Positions 25,517 to 34,541 of a stretch of DNA of 59,385 bases are shown piece by piece. Under the pieces are notes generated by a model. That model ran no database searches and was not told the DNA's origin. It saw only the letters and a list, made by a program, of their open reading frames with translations. This stretch comes from JAVBLK01 sp031553565. Its GTDB lineage: Bacteria > Bacillota > Clostridia > Christensenellales > DUVY01. The stretch is from positions 1 through 59,385 of the forward strand of contig JAVBLK010000012.1 of the NCBI GenBank assembly GCA_031553565.1, in the 5' to 3' direction. Numbering within the stretch: position 1 is the first letter of the stretch; every line of letters begins with the position of its first letter. The position numbers were made by a program, and so were the translations under genes.

Positions 25517-26422
25517 ATGGGACTGTTCAATAAGAAAAAAATACAGGTGTTTAAACCTAAGCCGCGGCGGAACATCGGGGTTGTCGGCCTGGGGATGATA
25601 GGCGGCTCTATTGCAAAGGCTCTCGTCGCGAATATGGACGGGGCGAACCTGGTCGGGGTCGACCCAAGAGCGGACGTTCTGGACTGCTGCATAAAAGACC
25701 ATATCATAAATTTCGGGCACGCGGATTTCAGTATCCTGCGCGGCTGCGAGGCCGTATTTGTCTGTACGCCCATCGAGACCGTGCCGGACGTTATTGCGAA
25801 AGTATACTCGGCGGTGGGAGACAGCGCGGTGATATCCGACGTTGCGGGCGTAAAGCGGCAGGTATTCGCCGGGCTCCCGCACGGCATCCGCTTTGTTTCG
25901 GGACACCCTATGGCGGGCAGTGAAAAGCAGGGGTTTGAAAACTCTGACGCCGCGCTTATGGAAAAATGCACATATATTCTGATCCGCGAGATCAACACCT
26001 TAAAGGCCGATTTTGATCTTATAAAAGGAATAATAAGTTCATTCACTGACAATATCATAGAGACCGATGCCGGGGGGCATGACAGCGCGGCGGCCGCCGC
26101 AAGCCACCTGCCGCATATTATCGCATATACGCTGGCAAAAACCGTTTTGTCCGACGAATGCGCTGCGTCGGTCATTGCTGGCGGCTTCAAGGATATAACC
26201 AGGATCGCGCAGACGGAGACCGCGCTTTGGGTAAATACCTGCAGGCTGAACGAAAAAGCCGTGACGGCGCGGATAGACGAGTACGCCGCGCAGCTTGCAA
26301 GCGTCAGGGGAATGATAGAGAAAAAGCAATGGGACGCGCTGAAGGCCTATTTTAATGAGGCAAGGGAATTAAGGCTGGCGATAAATAAAACGGACGGCGC
26401 GGAAAAAGGGAAGGGCAAATGA
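25517..26422 (+). CDS. tyrA: Prephenate dehydrogenase
   Basis: 301 aa. Oxidises and decarboxylates prephenate to 4-hydroxyphenylpyruvate for tyrosine synthesis. G-V-V-G-L-G-M-I-G-G-S (about 21-31) is the NAD(P) Rossmann motif; S-G-H-P-M-A-G-S-E-K and H-D-S-A-A-A-A-A-S-H-L-P-H are family motifs with the catalytic His. No ACT domain is present, so feedback control by tyrosine is not obvious. A basic 18-residue head precedes the nucleotide-binding strand. Start at 25517 has no Shine-Dalgarno and is placed at the predicted transcription start. It overlaps aroC by ATGA, opening the aromatic operon. Confidence 0.93.
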   Translation: MGLFNKKKIQVFKPKPRRNIGVVGLGMIGGSIAKALVANMDGANLVGVDPRADVLDCCIKDHIINFGHADFSILRGCEAVFVCTPIETVPDVIAKVYSAVGDSAVISDVAGVKRQVFAGLPHGIRFVSGHPMAGSEKQGFENSDAALMEKCTYILIREINTLKADFDLIKGIISSFTDNIIETDAGGHDSAAAAASHLPHIIAYTLAKTVLSDECAASVIAGGFKDITRIAQTETALWVNTCRLNEKAVTARIDEYAAQLASVRGMIEKKQWDALKAYFNEARELRLAINKTDGAEKGKGK

Positions 26423-27510
26423 CAAAGCTTAGGTACATGACGGCGGGCGAGTCGCACGGCAAGATGCTGACCGCCATAATAGACGGATTTCCGGCGGGGC
26501 TGAAAATCGATATAGCCGGGGTCAACGCCGAATTAACGCGCCGGCAGGGCGGGGCAGGCCGCGGCGGGCGGATGAGGATAGAGAGCGATGAGGTCTGCTT
26601 TACAGCGGGCTTAAGGAACTCGGTCACCACGGGCAATCCGATCGCCTTCTATATAAGCAACAACGATCACGCCGCATGGCAGAATTACATGGACTGCGGA
26701 AGCTGCGACACTACCAGACGAAAGGTCACCGCCGTGCGCCCCGGGCACGCGGATCTTTCCGGCTGTTTGAAATACAACCATAAGGACGCGCGCAATGTGC
26801 TGGAGCGCGCCTCAGCCAGGGAGACTGCCGCACGGGCCGCTGTCGGCGCCGTATGCAAACAGCTATTAAGCGCGTTGGGCATCGAAGTGTATTCCAAGGT
26901 CGTATCGGTCGGCGGTATACCTTTTCTGCCGCCGGACGGCGGCGCGGAGATCTCTGCGGCGGTAAGCGCGGCGCGGGTAAACGGCGACACTCTGGGGGGC
27001 AAAATCAGCGTCTATGCGCGGAATGTGAAGGCCGGTTTCGGCAGCCATACGCAATACGATAAAAAGGCCGAGTACCTGCTTATGGGCTGTATAGGGTCGA
27101 TACAGGGCGTAAAAAGCGTATCCGTAGGGCTTGGCGAGGGGTACGGCGCCGTTTTGGGCAGCGCGGCGCACGACGGGATCTACCTCGATAACAGCGGGGC
27201 AAAGCCGCGCTTTTACAGGAAAACGAACAACGCGGGCGGCATCGAGGGCGGCATGACCAACGGGGAGGAGCTTGTCATAAACCTTACGATGAAGCCGATT
27301 CCGACGCTGATGAAACCGCTTGACACCGTAGACATCGAGACGCTGAAGCCCGCGGCCGCGGCCGCGGAAAGAAGCGACGTTTCCGCCGTCGAGGCGTGCG
27401 CCGTCGTCGCGGAAGCCGCGCTGGCGTACGCATTAGCCGAATTGATATTGGAACGTACCGGCGGCGACTATATGGAAGAGATAATAACAAGGTATAGAGA
27501 CCTGCCCTGA
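26419..27510 (+). CDS. aroC: Chorismate synthase
   Basis: 363 aa, the usual length. Converts 5-enolpyruvylshikimate 3-phosphate to chorismate using reduced FMN. G-E-S-H-G-K (about 10-15), R-R-Q-G-G-A-G-R-G, V-R-P-G-H-A-D and R-A-S-A-R-E-T-A-A-R-A are the signature motifs, with G-G-I-E-G-G and M-K-P-I-P-T in the second half. Overlaps tyrA by 4 nt and is followed by aroB after 34 nt. All canonical motifs are intact. Confidence 0.96.
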   Translation: MTKLRYMTAGESHGKMLTAIIDGFPAGLKIDIAGVNAELTRRQGGAGRGGRMRIESDEVCFTAGLRNSVTTGNPIAFYISNNDHAAWQNYMDCGSCDTTRRKVTAVRPGHADLSGCLKYNHKDARNVLERASARETAARAAVGAVCKQLLSALGIEVYSKVVSVGGIPFLPPDGGAEISAAVSAARVNGDTLGGKISVYARNVKAGFGSHTQYDKKAEYLLMGCIGSIQGVKSVSVGLGEGYGAVLGSAAHDGIYLDNSGAKPRFYRKTNNAGGIEGGMTNGEELVINLTMKPIPTLMKPLDTVDIETLKPAAAAAERSDVSAVEACAVVAEAALAYALAELILERTGGDYMEEIITRYRDLP

Positions 27511-27544
27511 GGGGACAATAGCTTGTGAAGAGGAAAAATACATT

Positions 27545-28603
27545 ATGAAAACAGAAACGCTGATAAACGGCGGGAAATACGATATTCTTTACGGGGACGA
27601 TCTGTCGGCCGTGATCAAGGGCGCGATAAACAAGCCCGATGTGTTCCTGGTGACCGACGCGAACGTCGAAAGGCTGTACGGGGACGGGTTGCCCGGCGAA
27701 AGGTATGTATTGGCGCCGGGCGAAAACAGCAAGAAAATGGCGGTCGTTGAAAAAATTTGCGAGGCGATGCTGAAGGCCGGCTGTAACCGCGGCAGCACGG
27801 TGGCGGCGCTGGGCGGCGGCGTGACCGGCGACATTGCCGGCTTTGCGGCCGGCGTGTATATGCGCGGCGTAAAGGTCATACAAATACCGACGACCCTTTT
27901 GTCGATCGTGGACAGCAGTATCGGCGGCAAGACGGGGGTGAACCTCAGCGCGAAAAACACTGTCGGGCTGTTCCATCAGCCGGCCGCAATATATTCGTCG
28001 CTGCATTTTCTTACCACCTTGCCGAAACGGGAGATCCTTTGCGGCGTGGGCGAAATTTTCAAGACCGCCCTTTTAAGCAAAGCTTTATATGCCGCGTTCC
28101 CGGCTTTTTTGGAAAAAATCATACCTGAAAAGTTTGAGGGCAGCACCGATATCGATTTGACACAGATAACAGATGTGATCGAGATGTGTATACGTTTCAA
28201 GCTGGATATCGTGACCAGGGACGAAAGGGAAAGCAGCTTACGGAAGATCCTGAACTTAGGGCACACGTTAGGGCACGGGCTGGAAACCGTCGGGAAATAC
28301 AGGCTGAGCCACGGCGAATACGTCGCGCACGGCATTATGCTGGAGGCGGCCGTTGCGCGGGATATAGGGCTTATTGAAAAAGCGCATTTTGAATGGATAT
28401 TGCGTTACGGCAATAAGATCACGGGGGGCAAAAAGCTGCGTTTCGATTCTTCGGCGCTGGCCGATATCTGCGCCGGCGACAAAAAAAATACCGAGTCGGG
28501 GATAAGCATTATCCTCTCGTACCTGCCCGGCAAGACCGAGGAAGTGACCCTAAAAAGCGCAGAGCTGGTAAAAACGCTGAACAGGATAAAGGGCGGCGTG
28601 TAA
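27545..28603 (+). CDS. aroB: 3-dehydroquinate synthase
   Basis: 352 aa. Cyclises DAHP to 3-dehydroquinate with NAD+ and a divalent metal. G-E-N-S-K-K, A-L-G-G-G-V-T-G-D and P-T-T-L-L-S-I-V-D-S-S-I-G-G-K-T form the nucleotide and substrate core; G-V-G-E-I-F-K-T, N-L-G-H-T-L-G-H and L-S-H-G-E contribute the metal ligands. A GAGG ribosome-binding site precedes the ATG. The gap to the next gene is 2 nt, so translation is coupled. Confidence 0.96.
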   Translation: MKTETLINGGKYDILYGDDLSAVIKGAINKPDVFLVTDANVERLYGDGLPGERYVLAPGENSKKMAVVEKICEAMLKAGCNRGSTVAALGGGVTGDIAGFAAGVYMRGVKVIQIPTTLLSIVDSSIGGKTGVNLSAKNTVGLFHQPAAIYSSLHFLTTLPKREILCGVGEIFKTALLSKALYAAFPAFLEKIIPEKFEGSTDIDLTQITDVIEMCIRFKLDIVTRDERESSLRKILNLGHTLGHGLETVGKYRLSHGEYVAHGIMLEAAVARDIGLIEKAHFEWILRYGNKITGGKKLRFDSSALADICAGDKKNTESGISIILSYLPGKTEEVTLKSAELVKTLNRIKGGV

Positions 28604-28605
28604 AT

Positions 28606-30753
28606 ATGAGGATAGAGCCCGTAAGAGTTTTAGAAACGGATATACCTTTTACCGCCGCGCCCGACAAGTCGATCACTCACCGCGCCGTTATGTTCAACGC
28701 CGCGGCGGACAGCGGCAGCGCGGTGATCAGCAACGCGCTGCTTGGCGCGGACTGTATCTCCACCATTGAATGCATGCGTGCGTTAGGCGCAGAAATAACG
28801 GTCGCAGGCGATACCGTTACGGTGATAAAGCCGGTTGACCCCGCGCGGCTGAAAGGAAAAACAGCCGGGCTTTACGTCGGCAACAGCGGTACGACGATAA
28901 GGCTGATGTCGGGGCTCTTGGCGGGCCTTAAAATAAGCGCGGTGCTTACGGGCGACGAAAGTATAATGAAGCGGCCTATGGAGCGCGTGGCTGCGCCGCT
29001 GCGGCTTTTGGGCGCGGATATAAAAACGAACGGAGGGCGCGCGCCGGTAACGGTTTCGCCCGCGCGGCTTACGGGCGCGAGGATAACGATAAGCACGCCG
29101 TCTGCGCAGGTAAAGAGCGCGGCTATACTTGCGGCGATACGCGCCGGGGGCGTGACCGAAATCGTCGAGACTGCCGTTACGCGCGACCATACCGAGCTTA
29201 TGCTCAAAAGCATGGGCGCGGATATAACAAGTTCGCCATTATCTGGCGGCGGCAGCGCGATCACAGTATCGCCTTCGGAAATAAAGGGGACTGATATCCG
29301 TGTGGGCGGCGATATTTCGGCGGCGGCGTATTTTCTTGTCCTGGCGGCGGTCATACCCGGGCCGGGCGTGACGCTGAAAAACATCAACATAAATCCCACG
29401 CGCACGGGGATATTGACGGTCATGAAACAGGCCGGATGCAACGTAACGCTTTCCAATATAACCGAAGCCGGCGGCGAACCCTCCGCCGATATTACCGTGG
29501 TATACACCGGAAACCTGAAGCCGTTTACCATAAGCGGCGCGATAGTGCCACTTTTGATCGACGAGATACCCGCGCTGTCCGTCCTAGCCTGCTTTATAAA
29601 GGGGAAAAGCGTTATCATGAACGCCGCCGAGCTGAAGGTAAAGGAAAGCGACCGTATCGAGACCGTCGTCACAAACCTTAAAAGACTGGGCGCGGATATA
29701 ACCGCAGCGGACGACGGAATGACCGTAAACGGCACGGGCGTTTTACGCGGCGCGCCGGAAACGATACAAACCTTTGGCGACCACCGTATCGCCATGGCTA
29801 TGGCGGTTGCGGCGCTTGCCAGCAAAACTGGTGCGGATATCGACGATATGGACTGCTGCGCCGTGTCGTTCCCCTCGTTTTTGGACGAGCTAAAAAAAAT
29901 CAAGCGGCAAAAAGAGGGTACCGGGCCGCAAAAATACGCGCTTATCGGTGCGGATATCGCTTATTCGGCATCAAAGAAGGTGCATTCGGCGATATACGGC
30001 GCGGCCGGGATAAACGCTGAATATTGCGTAATAAACGCGGGGATGGATTTTTTGCCGGACATAAAAGAAAATATGCGCGGCTTTTCGGGGTTCAACGTGA
30101 CAAAGCCCTTTAAGACGGCGGTCATCCCTTACCTTGACGCGATAGATGACTCCGCGCACATATGCGGCGCCGTGAATACGGTGGTGATAAGGGACGGGAA
30201 ATATATCGGCTATAACACTGACGGCCAGGGCTTTCTTTTGGCGGCGGAGGCTGCGGGAGTTGATTTCACGGGCAAAACCGTGCTGATCCTCGGCGCGGGG
30301 GGGGCTGCGCGCGCGGTGATAGCGGCGGTCTTTTCAACGCCGGGCAAATGTGCGCATATGTACGTATATAACAGAACAAAGGAGAGCGCGGCGCGGCTTG
30401 TGAAGGAACTCCGCTATCCCGGTTTAGCCGTGACGGATTCGCCTGCTGCCGCCGATATTATAATAAACTGCACGTCTGCCGGCCTGGACGGGGCCGCCTG
30501 CCCGCTGCCGGAGGGGTTCGGCTACGGTGGGACAGAGTTCTGCATCGATCTTATATATAATCCCGCGGTGACGCCGTTTCTGAAGGCGGCGGCCGCCGCA
30601 AAAGTCAAAACGCTGAACGGCGCGGCGATGCTGATATTTCAGGCGTTCGAGGCAGGAAAACTTTGGCACGGCGATATTAAATTGACTAACCGGGTGCTCG
30701 ATGATATAATTTACTCAGTACAATGTTCAGAGCGAACCGCTTCCAAGGTTTAA
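28606..30753 (+). CDS. aroA-aroE: EPSP synthase-shikimate dehydrogenase fusion
   Basis: 715 aa in one frame with no internal break. Residues 1-430 are AroA: G-N-S-G-T-T-I-R-L, K-V-K-E-S-D-R and G-D-H-R-I-A-M-A are its key motifs. A short Lys-rich linker (about 430-445, K-R-Q-K-E-G-T-G) leads to AroE: Y-S-A-S-K-K-V-H-S (shikimate-binding S-x-S), N-V-T-K-P-F-K with the catalytic Lys, A-V-N-T, N-T-D-G and G-A-G-G-A-A-R-A for NADPH. Catalyses two steps of the pathway, reduction of dehydroshikimate and transfer of enolpyruvate, which are separated by the AroK step. Such a bacterial fusion is uncommon; both halves look active. Confidence 0.93.
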   Translation: MRIEPVRVLETDIPFTAAPDKSITHRAVMFNAAADSGSAVISNALLGADCISTIECMRALGAEITVAGDTVTVIKPVDPARLKGKTAGLYVGNSGTTIRLMSGLLAGLKISAVLTGDESIMKRPMERVAAPLRLLGADIKTNGGRAPVTVSPARLTGARITISTPSAQVKSAAILAAIRAGGVTEIVETAVTRDHTELMLKSMGADITSSPLSGGGSAITVSPSEIKGTDIRVGGDISAAAYFLVLAAVIPGPGVTLKNININPTRTGILTVMKQAGCNVTLSNITEAGGEPSADITVVYTGNLKPFTISGAIVPLLIDEIPALSVLACFIKGKSVIMNAAELKVKESDRIETVVTNLKRLGADITAADDGMTVNGTGVLRGAPETIQTFGDHRIAMAMAVAALASKTGADIDDMDCCAVSFPSFLDELKKIKRQKEGTGPQKYALIGADIAYSASKKVHSAIYGAAGINAEYCVINAGMDFLPDIKENMRGFSGFNVTKPFKTAVIPYLDAIDDSAHICGAVNTVVIRDGKYIGYNTDGQGFLLAAEAAGVDFTGKTVLILGAGGAARAVIAAVFSTPGKCAHMYVYNRTKESAARLVKELRYPGLAVTDSPAAADIIINCTSAGLDGAACPLPEGFGYGGTEFCIDLIYNPAVTPFLKAAAAAKVKTLNGAAMLIFQAFEAGKLWHGDIKLTNRVLDDIIYSVQCSERTASKV

Positions 30754-30777
30754 CTTCGCAAGAAAAAAAAGGAAACA

Positions 30778-31224
30778 ATGGACGAAAAAGAAAAAATACA
30801 TATAACCGTCATAAACGGCCCGAATCTTAATATGCTGGGCAGCCGCGACCCTTCGGTTTACGGGACGGCAACCCTGGACAGTATAAACGCAGGGCTTGCA
30901 GCGGACTTTCCCGACGTTTCATTCAACTTCCACCAGTCCAATATCGAGGGGGAGCTTGTCGGTTTTATTCAGGGCGTCAGGGGCGGCGCGTTAATCATAA
31001 ACGGCGGCGCGTATTCGCATTACAGCTATGCGATTGCCGATGCGCTGGAGATAGTGAAGGTACCCAAGATCGAGGTCCATCTGTCCAACATATATGCGCG
31101 GGAGGAGTTCCGGCACACGTCGGTGATCAGTCCTAAAGTCAGCGGTACGATCTGCGGCTTCGGCGCCGATTCGTATTACCTTGCGGCCGTTGAGTGCATC
31201 AGGCTGTGCGGAGGGAAAAAATGA
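30778..31224 (+). CDS. aroQ: Type II 3-dehydroquinate dehydratase
   Basis: 148 aa. Dehydrates 3-dehydroquinate to dehydroshikimate; dodecameric in the family. I-N-G-P-N-L-N-M-L-G-S-R-D-P-x-x-Y-G contains the catalytic Arg and Tyr. The usual N-P-G-A-Y-T-H-T-S reads N-G-G-A-Y-S-H-Y-S, a small departure. E-V-H-L-S-N-I-Y-A-R-E-E-F-R-H carries the catalytic His and Glu-lid residues. It overlaps aroK by ATGA. Confidence 0.93.
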   Translation: MDEKEKIHITVINGPNLNMLGSRDPSVYGTATLDSINAGLAADFPDVSFNFHQSNIEGELVGFIQGVRGGALIINGGAYSHYSYAIADALEIVKVPKIEVHLSNIYAREEFRHTSVISPKVSGTICGFGADSYYLAAVECIRLCGGKK

Positions 31225-31742
31225 TATCCAACATTGTTCTTACCGGCATGATGGGCACGTTCAAGACGTCGGCGGCCAAGGTTTTGGCCGAGAGGCTGGA
31301 AATGCATTTTCTGGACACCGATGAATTTTTTGAATTTGAATACGATTTAAAGATAAACGAATGCTTCAAGCAATACGGGGAAGAGGTCTTCAGGGATCTG
31401 GAAAGTAAGGTCGCCGACCGCGTCCATTATTTTGAGAACACCGTTATTTCGACCGGCGGCGGCATGGTCGAGCGCGACAGCAGCATGGAAAAACTGAAGC
31501 GTTTCGGCCTGATAGTACTGCTTACCTGCGACGTGAATATTTTGTATAAGCGGCTGAAAAAGGATAAGAACAGGCCGCTCTTAACAGGCTTCAATAAAAA
31601 AGCCAAGCTTAAAAAACTGTGGAACGACAGGAAAGAGAAGTACCATAAATACGCCGACATCGTGGTGGATAACAGCTCTTTGGATTGCGAGGGCACGGTG
31701 GACGCGATTGAAAAGGCGATCGCCGCTTTCTATAGTAAATAG
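31221..31742 (+). CDS. aroK: Shikimate kinase with altered P-loop
   Basis: 173 aa from ATG at 31221, chosen for the GGAGGG ribosome-binding site and ATGA overlap with aroQ; an upstream ATG at 31194 is rejected. Phosphorylates shikimate with ATP. Substrate residues are present: D34 in D-T-D, R58 in F-R-D, G79-G-G in S-T-G-G-G, and lid R118 in N-R-P-L-L. The P-loop reads G9-M-M-G-T-F14-K15-T16, so Phe replaces the nearly invariant Gly before Lys. Otherwise normal in length and context, last gene of the aromatic operon. Confidence 0.9.
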   Translation: MISNIVLTGMMGTFKTSAAKVLAERLEMHFLDTDEFFEFEYDLKINECFKQYGEEVFRDLESKVADRVHYFENTVISTGGGMVERDSSMEKLKRFGLIVLLTCDVNILYKRLKKDKNRPLLTGFNKKAKLKKLWNDRKEKYHKYADIVVDNSSLDCEGTVDAIEKAIAAFYSK

Positions 31743-31794
31743 GCGCCGGACGGCAAAATAACCGGTTTTCGCGCCGGGGAAACAGCGTATAATT

Positions 31795-31829
31795 AAGGCG
31801 GCGGATGAAATTTTCATCCGCCGCCTTTT
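31795..31829. terminator. Bidirectional terminator aroK/ispDF
   Basis: A stem of about 14-15 bp, AAGGCGGCGGATGA... with its exact complement ending in CCGCCGCCTTTT, lies between the convergent aroK and ispDF genes. A and T tracts on opposite sides let it work both ways. Confidence 0.9.
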
Positions 31830-31844
31830 AAAGTTTGTTCATTT

Positions 31845-33074
31845 TCAAAGCAGCTTCACAAGGCACGCCGCCTCACAGCAGACCGCCTTTTCCTCGCCTA
31901 TTATCCCGACGCCCTCGCCTGTCTTTGCGCTGATACTGACGCGCCCCGCGCCGGTTCCAAGCGCCGCCCCGATATTTTTTATCATATCCGGGATATAAGG
32001 GTTCAGCTTCGGCTTTTCGGCGTGTATGACGGCCGAGATATTTATGACAGCCGCCTTATCCTTTATAAGCCTTACGGTTTCCTTTAAAAGAAGCATACTG
32101 TCCGCGCCCTTGTATTTAGGGTCGCTGTCGGGAAAATGACAGCCGATGTCGCGCATCCCCGCGGCAGAAAGCAGCGCGTCGATCACCGCGTGGATCAGCG
32201 CGTCGGCGTCGCTGTGGCCCTTTAGCCCCATGTAGTGCGGGATAGTGACGCCGCCCAGGATCAGCGGCCTGTTTAAGACGAGGGTGTGGGTGTCGCTGCC
32301 TATGCCGATGCGGGAATTATCAGGCGCGCATAGGCCCATATCGTTCAAAAACCGCTTTTCGTTTTCAAACCTTTGAATATCCTCCGCCGAAGTAATCTTA
32401 TAATTGCCGCCGGAGCCTTTTACAAGCCGCGCCTTGTTCCCTGCGGCGGCAAAGACCGCGCTGTCGTCGGTGGCGGCGTTGCCGGTATATGACCGGTATG
32501 CAGAAAGCAGCGCGGCAAAATTAAACGCTTGCGGGGTTTGTGCTGCGTACAATACCGCGCGGTCGGGCGAGGAGGTTATAACGCCGCCCTCCGCGGTTTT
32601 TATCGTGTCGGAGCAGGGGATCGCGGCGACGCCGCTGCCGGACTTTATCGCGCTGTCAACGCACTCCTCAATCAGGCTGACGGAAGTATTGGGCCGCGCG
32701 CCGTCGCATACCAGTACTATATCGCGGGCGGAGGGGGAGAATTCCCGCTGTAAAAACTCCAGTCCGTTTTTAACGGAATCAAGGCGCGTACTGCCGCCCT
32801 TTGTTATATGCGTGCCGTATTCGTTTGCAAGGGCCGTAAACGCGGGAAAGTCGTCCCCGCTGCATACGGTTATTATTTCGGAAATAACGCCGCGCTGACG
32901 CGCCGCCGCAAAGCTGTCGAGAGTATACGCGGCGACAGCCTTGCCGTTTATTTGGTGAAGCAGCTTATTATACATAAGGCCGGTCCTGTGCCCGGCACCG
33001 GCGCACATGATCAGGGCAAAAGCCCGGATGTTTTCTACGTTCTTATTTTTGTTCATATAAACGCTCGCGTGCAC
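31845..33074 (-). CDS. ispDF: IspD-IspF bifunctional isoprenoid enzyme
   Basis: 409 aa. Residues about 10-240 are IspD (MEP cytidylyltransferase): A-L-I-M-C-A-G-A-G-H-R-T-G replaces the usual A-A-G-x-G-x-R; G-G-S-T-R-L-D-S-V and D-G-A-R-P are clear; A-A-Q-T-P-Q-A-F is conserved. Residues about 250-409 are IspF (MEcPP synthase): G-S-D-T-H gives the metal D-x-H, and G-H-S-D-A-D-A-L-I-H-A, I-G-C-H-F-P-D and K-T-G-E-G-V-G follow. The GTG start has AAGG 6 nt upstream and sits 6 nt after the RqcP gene. Two non-consecutive steps of the MEP pathway are joined, as in several bacteria. Confidence 0.93.
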   Translation of the reverse strand: MHASVYMNKNKNVENIRAFALIMCAGAGHRTGLMYNKLLHQINGKAVAAYTLDSFAAARQRGVISEIITVCSGDDFPAFTALANEYGTHITKGGSTRLDSVKNGLEFLQREFSPSARDIVLVCDGARPNTSVSLIEECVDSAIKSGSGVAAIPCSDTIKTAEGGVITSSPDRAVLYAAQTPQAFNFAALLSAYRSYTGNAATDDSAVFAAAGNKARLVKGSGGNYKITSAEDIQRFENEKRFLNDMGLCAPDNSRIGIGSDTHTLVLNRPLILGGVTIPHYMGLKGHSDADALIHAVIDALLSAAGMRDIGCHFPDSDPKYKGADSMLLLKETVRLIKDKAAVINISAVIHAEKPKLNPYIPDMIKNIGAALGTGAGRVSISAKTGEGVGIIGEEKAVCCEAACLVKLL

Positions 33075-33080
33075 GCGGCC

Positions 33081-33353
33081 TTATTCGCCCGATATCACCT
33101 GATACATTCCGGCGGCGTCCTCTTTTTTTGCGTTTTCCCGTACCGTCAATATCTTAAACACCAGCTTGCCGCCGCCTAAGGTCAGCGTCACCGTGTCGCC
33201 GGGCTTTACCGGGTGGGCGGGCTTTGCTGATTTGCCGTTGACCTCGGCCTTGCCCGCGCCGCACGCCTCGTTGGCAACGCTGCGCCGCTTAAGTATCCGC
33301 GACACCTTTAAAAATTTATCCAACCGCATATAACCGTTCCCGTTTGTATCCAT
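33081..33353 (-). CDS. rqcP: RqcP/YabO-type S4 RNA-binding protein
   Basis: 90 aa. M-R-L-D-K-F-L-K-V-S-R-I-L-K-R-R-S-V-A (from residue 9) is the S4 domain typical of RqcP, which stabilises P-site tRNA on 50S subunits during ribosome quality control; E-V-N-G-K-S-A-K-P and V-K-P-G-D-T complete the fold. The family normally begins at the internal Met (33329), but AGGA 9 nt before the ATG at 33353 favours the longer start. It is upstream of ispDF on the same strand. Confidence 0.85.
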   Translation of the reverse strand: MDTNGNGYMRLDKFLKVSRILKRRSVANEACGAGKAEVNGKSAKPAHPVKPGDTVTLTLGGGKLVFKILTVRENAKKEDAAGMYQVISGE

Positions 33354-33403
33354 AAAACTAATCCTGTCAGATTTTTGCTTATAACATCGCCGCTTTTTAC
33401 AGT

Positions 33404-34357
33404 CTACGCCTTTGCGCCCTTTGCCGGCCTTTGAGCGCGCCTTAAGTCCACGCCCGGCATAGTGACAAAGAACGAGGTGCTCTTATTCATCAGCCGCGAA
33501 TGTATCCTGGCGCCGTAACGGTTTAAGAGCGCGTCAGAATCAAGGTTTGTACTGATAAATATGTATTTATGCTTTAACTGCCGCTCGTTTATTATCAGAT
33601 ATAAATACTCTACCGTCACGTTGTTTAAGATCGTTTCCGCCCCCAGGTCGTCGATAAACAGCGCGTCAGTCTCCAGAAACGGCGACATCAGCGCGTCCTT
33701 TTCAGCCATCGGCGCGGTATGGTATTTCAGCATTGCGGAGTTAAGGTTGAACGCCGTTATAAACTGAACGGTAAGCCCCGTCATAAGCAGCGCGTTCGCC
33801 ATACAGCACAGCAGGTGTGTCTTTCCGACGCCGGTATTTCCGGCGATCAAAATACTTTTCGTCTCTTTTTCTGCGATTGCCGCGCAGTATTTTTCCAGGG
33901 AAATATACAGCTTTGCCATCTCCGGCCGGATGTTTTCGCCGAAAACCTCGGCGGCGTCCTTGCCGAAAACCGCGGACGGGTAGGGGATGCCGCCTTCTCT
34001 TACGATCTCGTCATACAGCCTTTGCTTTATACAGCCGCACAGCTCCCGCCCGTTCCAGCCGCTGTCGCGGCATTTTATACAGGTGTATTTTATTTTGAGG
34101 TCGAGCCCGTTGTCTTTGAGCAGCTTATCGCGCTTTTTATAAAGCTTTAACAGCGCCGCGTTTTCTGCGGCGCAAGGCTTGCCATAGGCCTCTGCCTTGG
34201 CGGTATCGATCTCGGCGGCCGATATTTCCCTTTCAAGCGTAAGAAAACCCGGCAGCTTCCGCGCCGTTTCAATTGCGCCGTCCAAGGCGTTCTTCTGCCG
34301 GCTCAGATTTTCGCCGTACTCCGCGATTATCTTATTGATATAAAAGTTTTTATCCAT
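33404..34357 (-). CDS. DnaI/DnaC-like replicative helicase loader
   Basis: 317 aa. A coiled N-terminus, a four-Cys cluster (C93, C96, C107, C109), then an AAA+ domain with Walker A G-N-T-G-V-G-K-T (173-180) and Walker B L-F-I-D-D (233-237), S-T-N sensor and an R-L-M-N-K-S box. This matches DnaI/DnaC proteins that load the replicative helicase. It is next to a DnaD-like gene, as in Gram-positive primosome clusters. A -10 TATAAT lies 10 nt before the ATG with no Shine-Dalgarno. Confidence 0.88.
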   Translation of the reverse strand: MDKNFYINKIIAEYGENLSRQKNALDGAIETARKLPGFLTLEREISAAEIDTAKAEAYGKPCAAENAALLKLYKKRDKLLKDNGLDLKIKYTCIKCRDSGWNGRELCGCIKQRLYDEIVREGGIPYPSAVFGKDAAEVFGENIRPEMAKLYISLEKYCAAIAEKETKSILIAGNTGVGKTHLLCCMANALLMTGLTVQFITAFNLNSAMLKYHTAPMAEKDALMSPFLETDALFIDDLGAETILNNVTVEYLYLIINERQLKHKYIFISTNLDSDALLNRYGARIHSRLMNKSTSFFVTMPGVDLRRAQRPAKGAKA

Positions 34358-34367
34358 ATAAATACAT

Positions 34368-34373
34368 ATTATA
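34368..34373 (-). promoter_or_regulatory. -10 box close to helicase loader start
   Basis: TATAAT on the - strand, 10 nt upstream of the ATG at 34357, implying a leader of only 3-4 nt. No good -35 hexamer is visible. Confidence 0.45.
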
Positions 34374-34541
34374 CTAATACCATTTGTAATTTACCAAAAA
34401 TTTCGCACAGATTTTCGGAGACAACGCCGGCTAAAAGCGGAGCGCGCAGCAAAGCCTACGCGCGAGCATTTTAGACGGTTTTGGGCCGAAAAGATGGCGA
34501 AAGACCGGTAAGTTAAAATGAGGATCAGTATTCTTAAAAGG

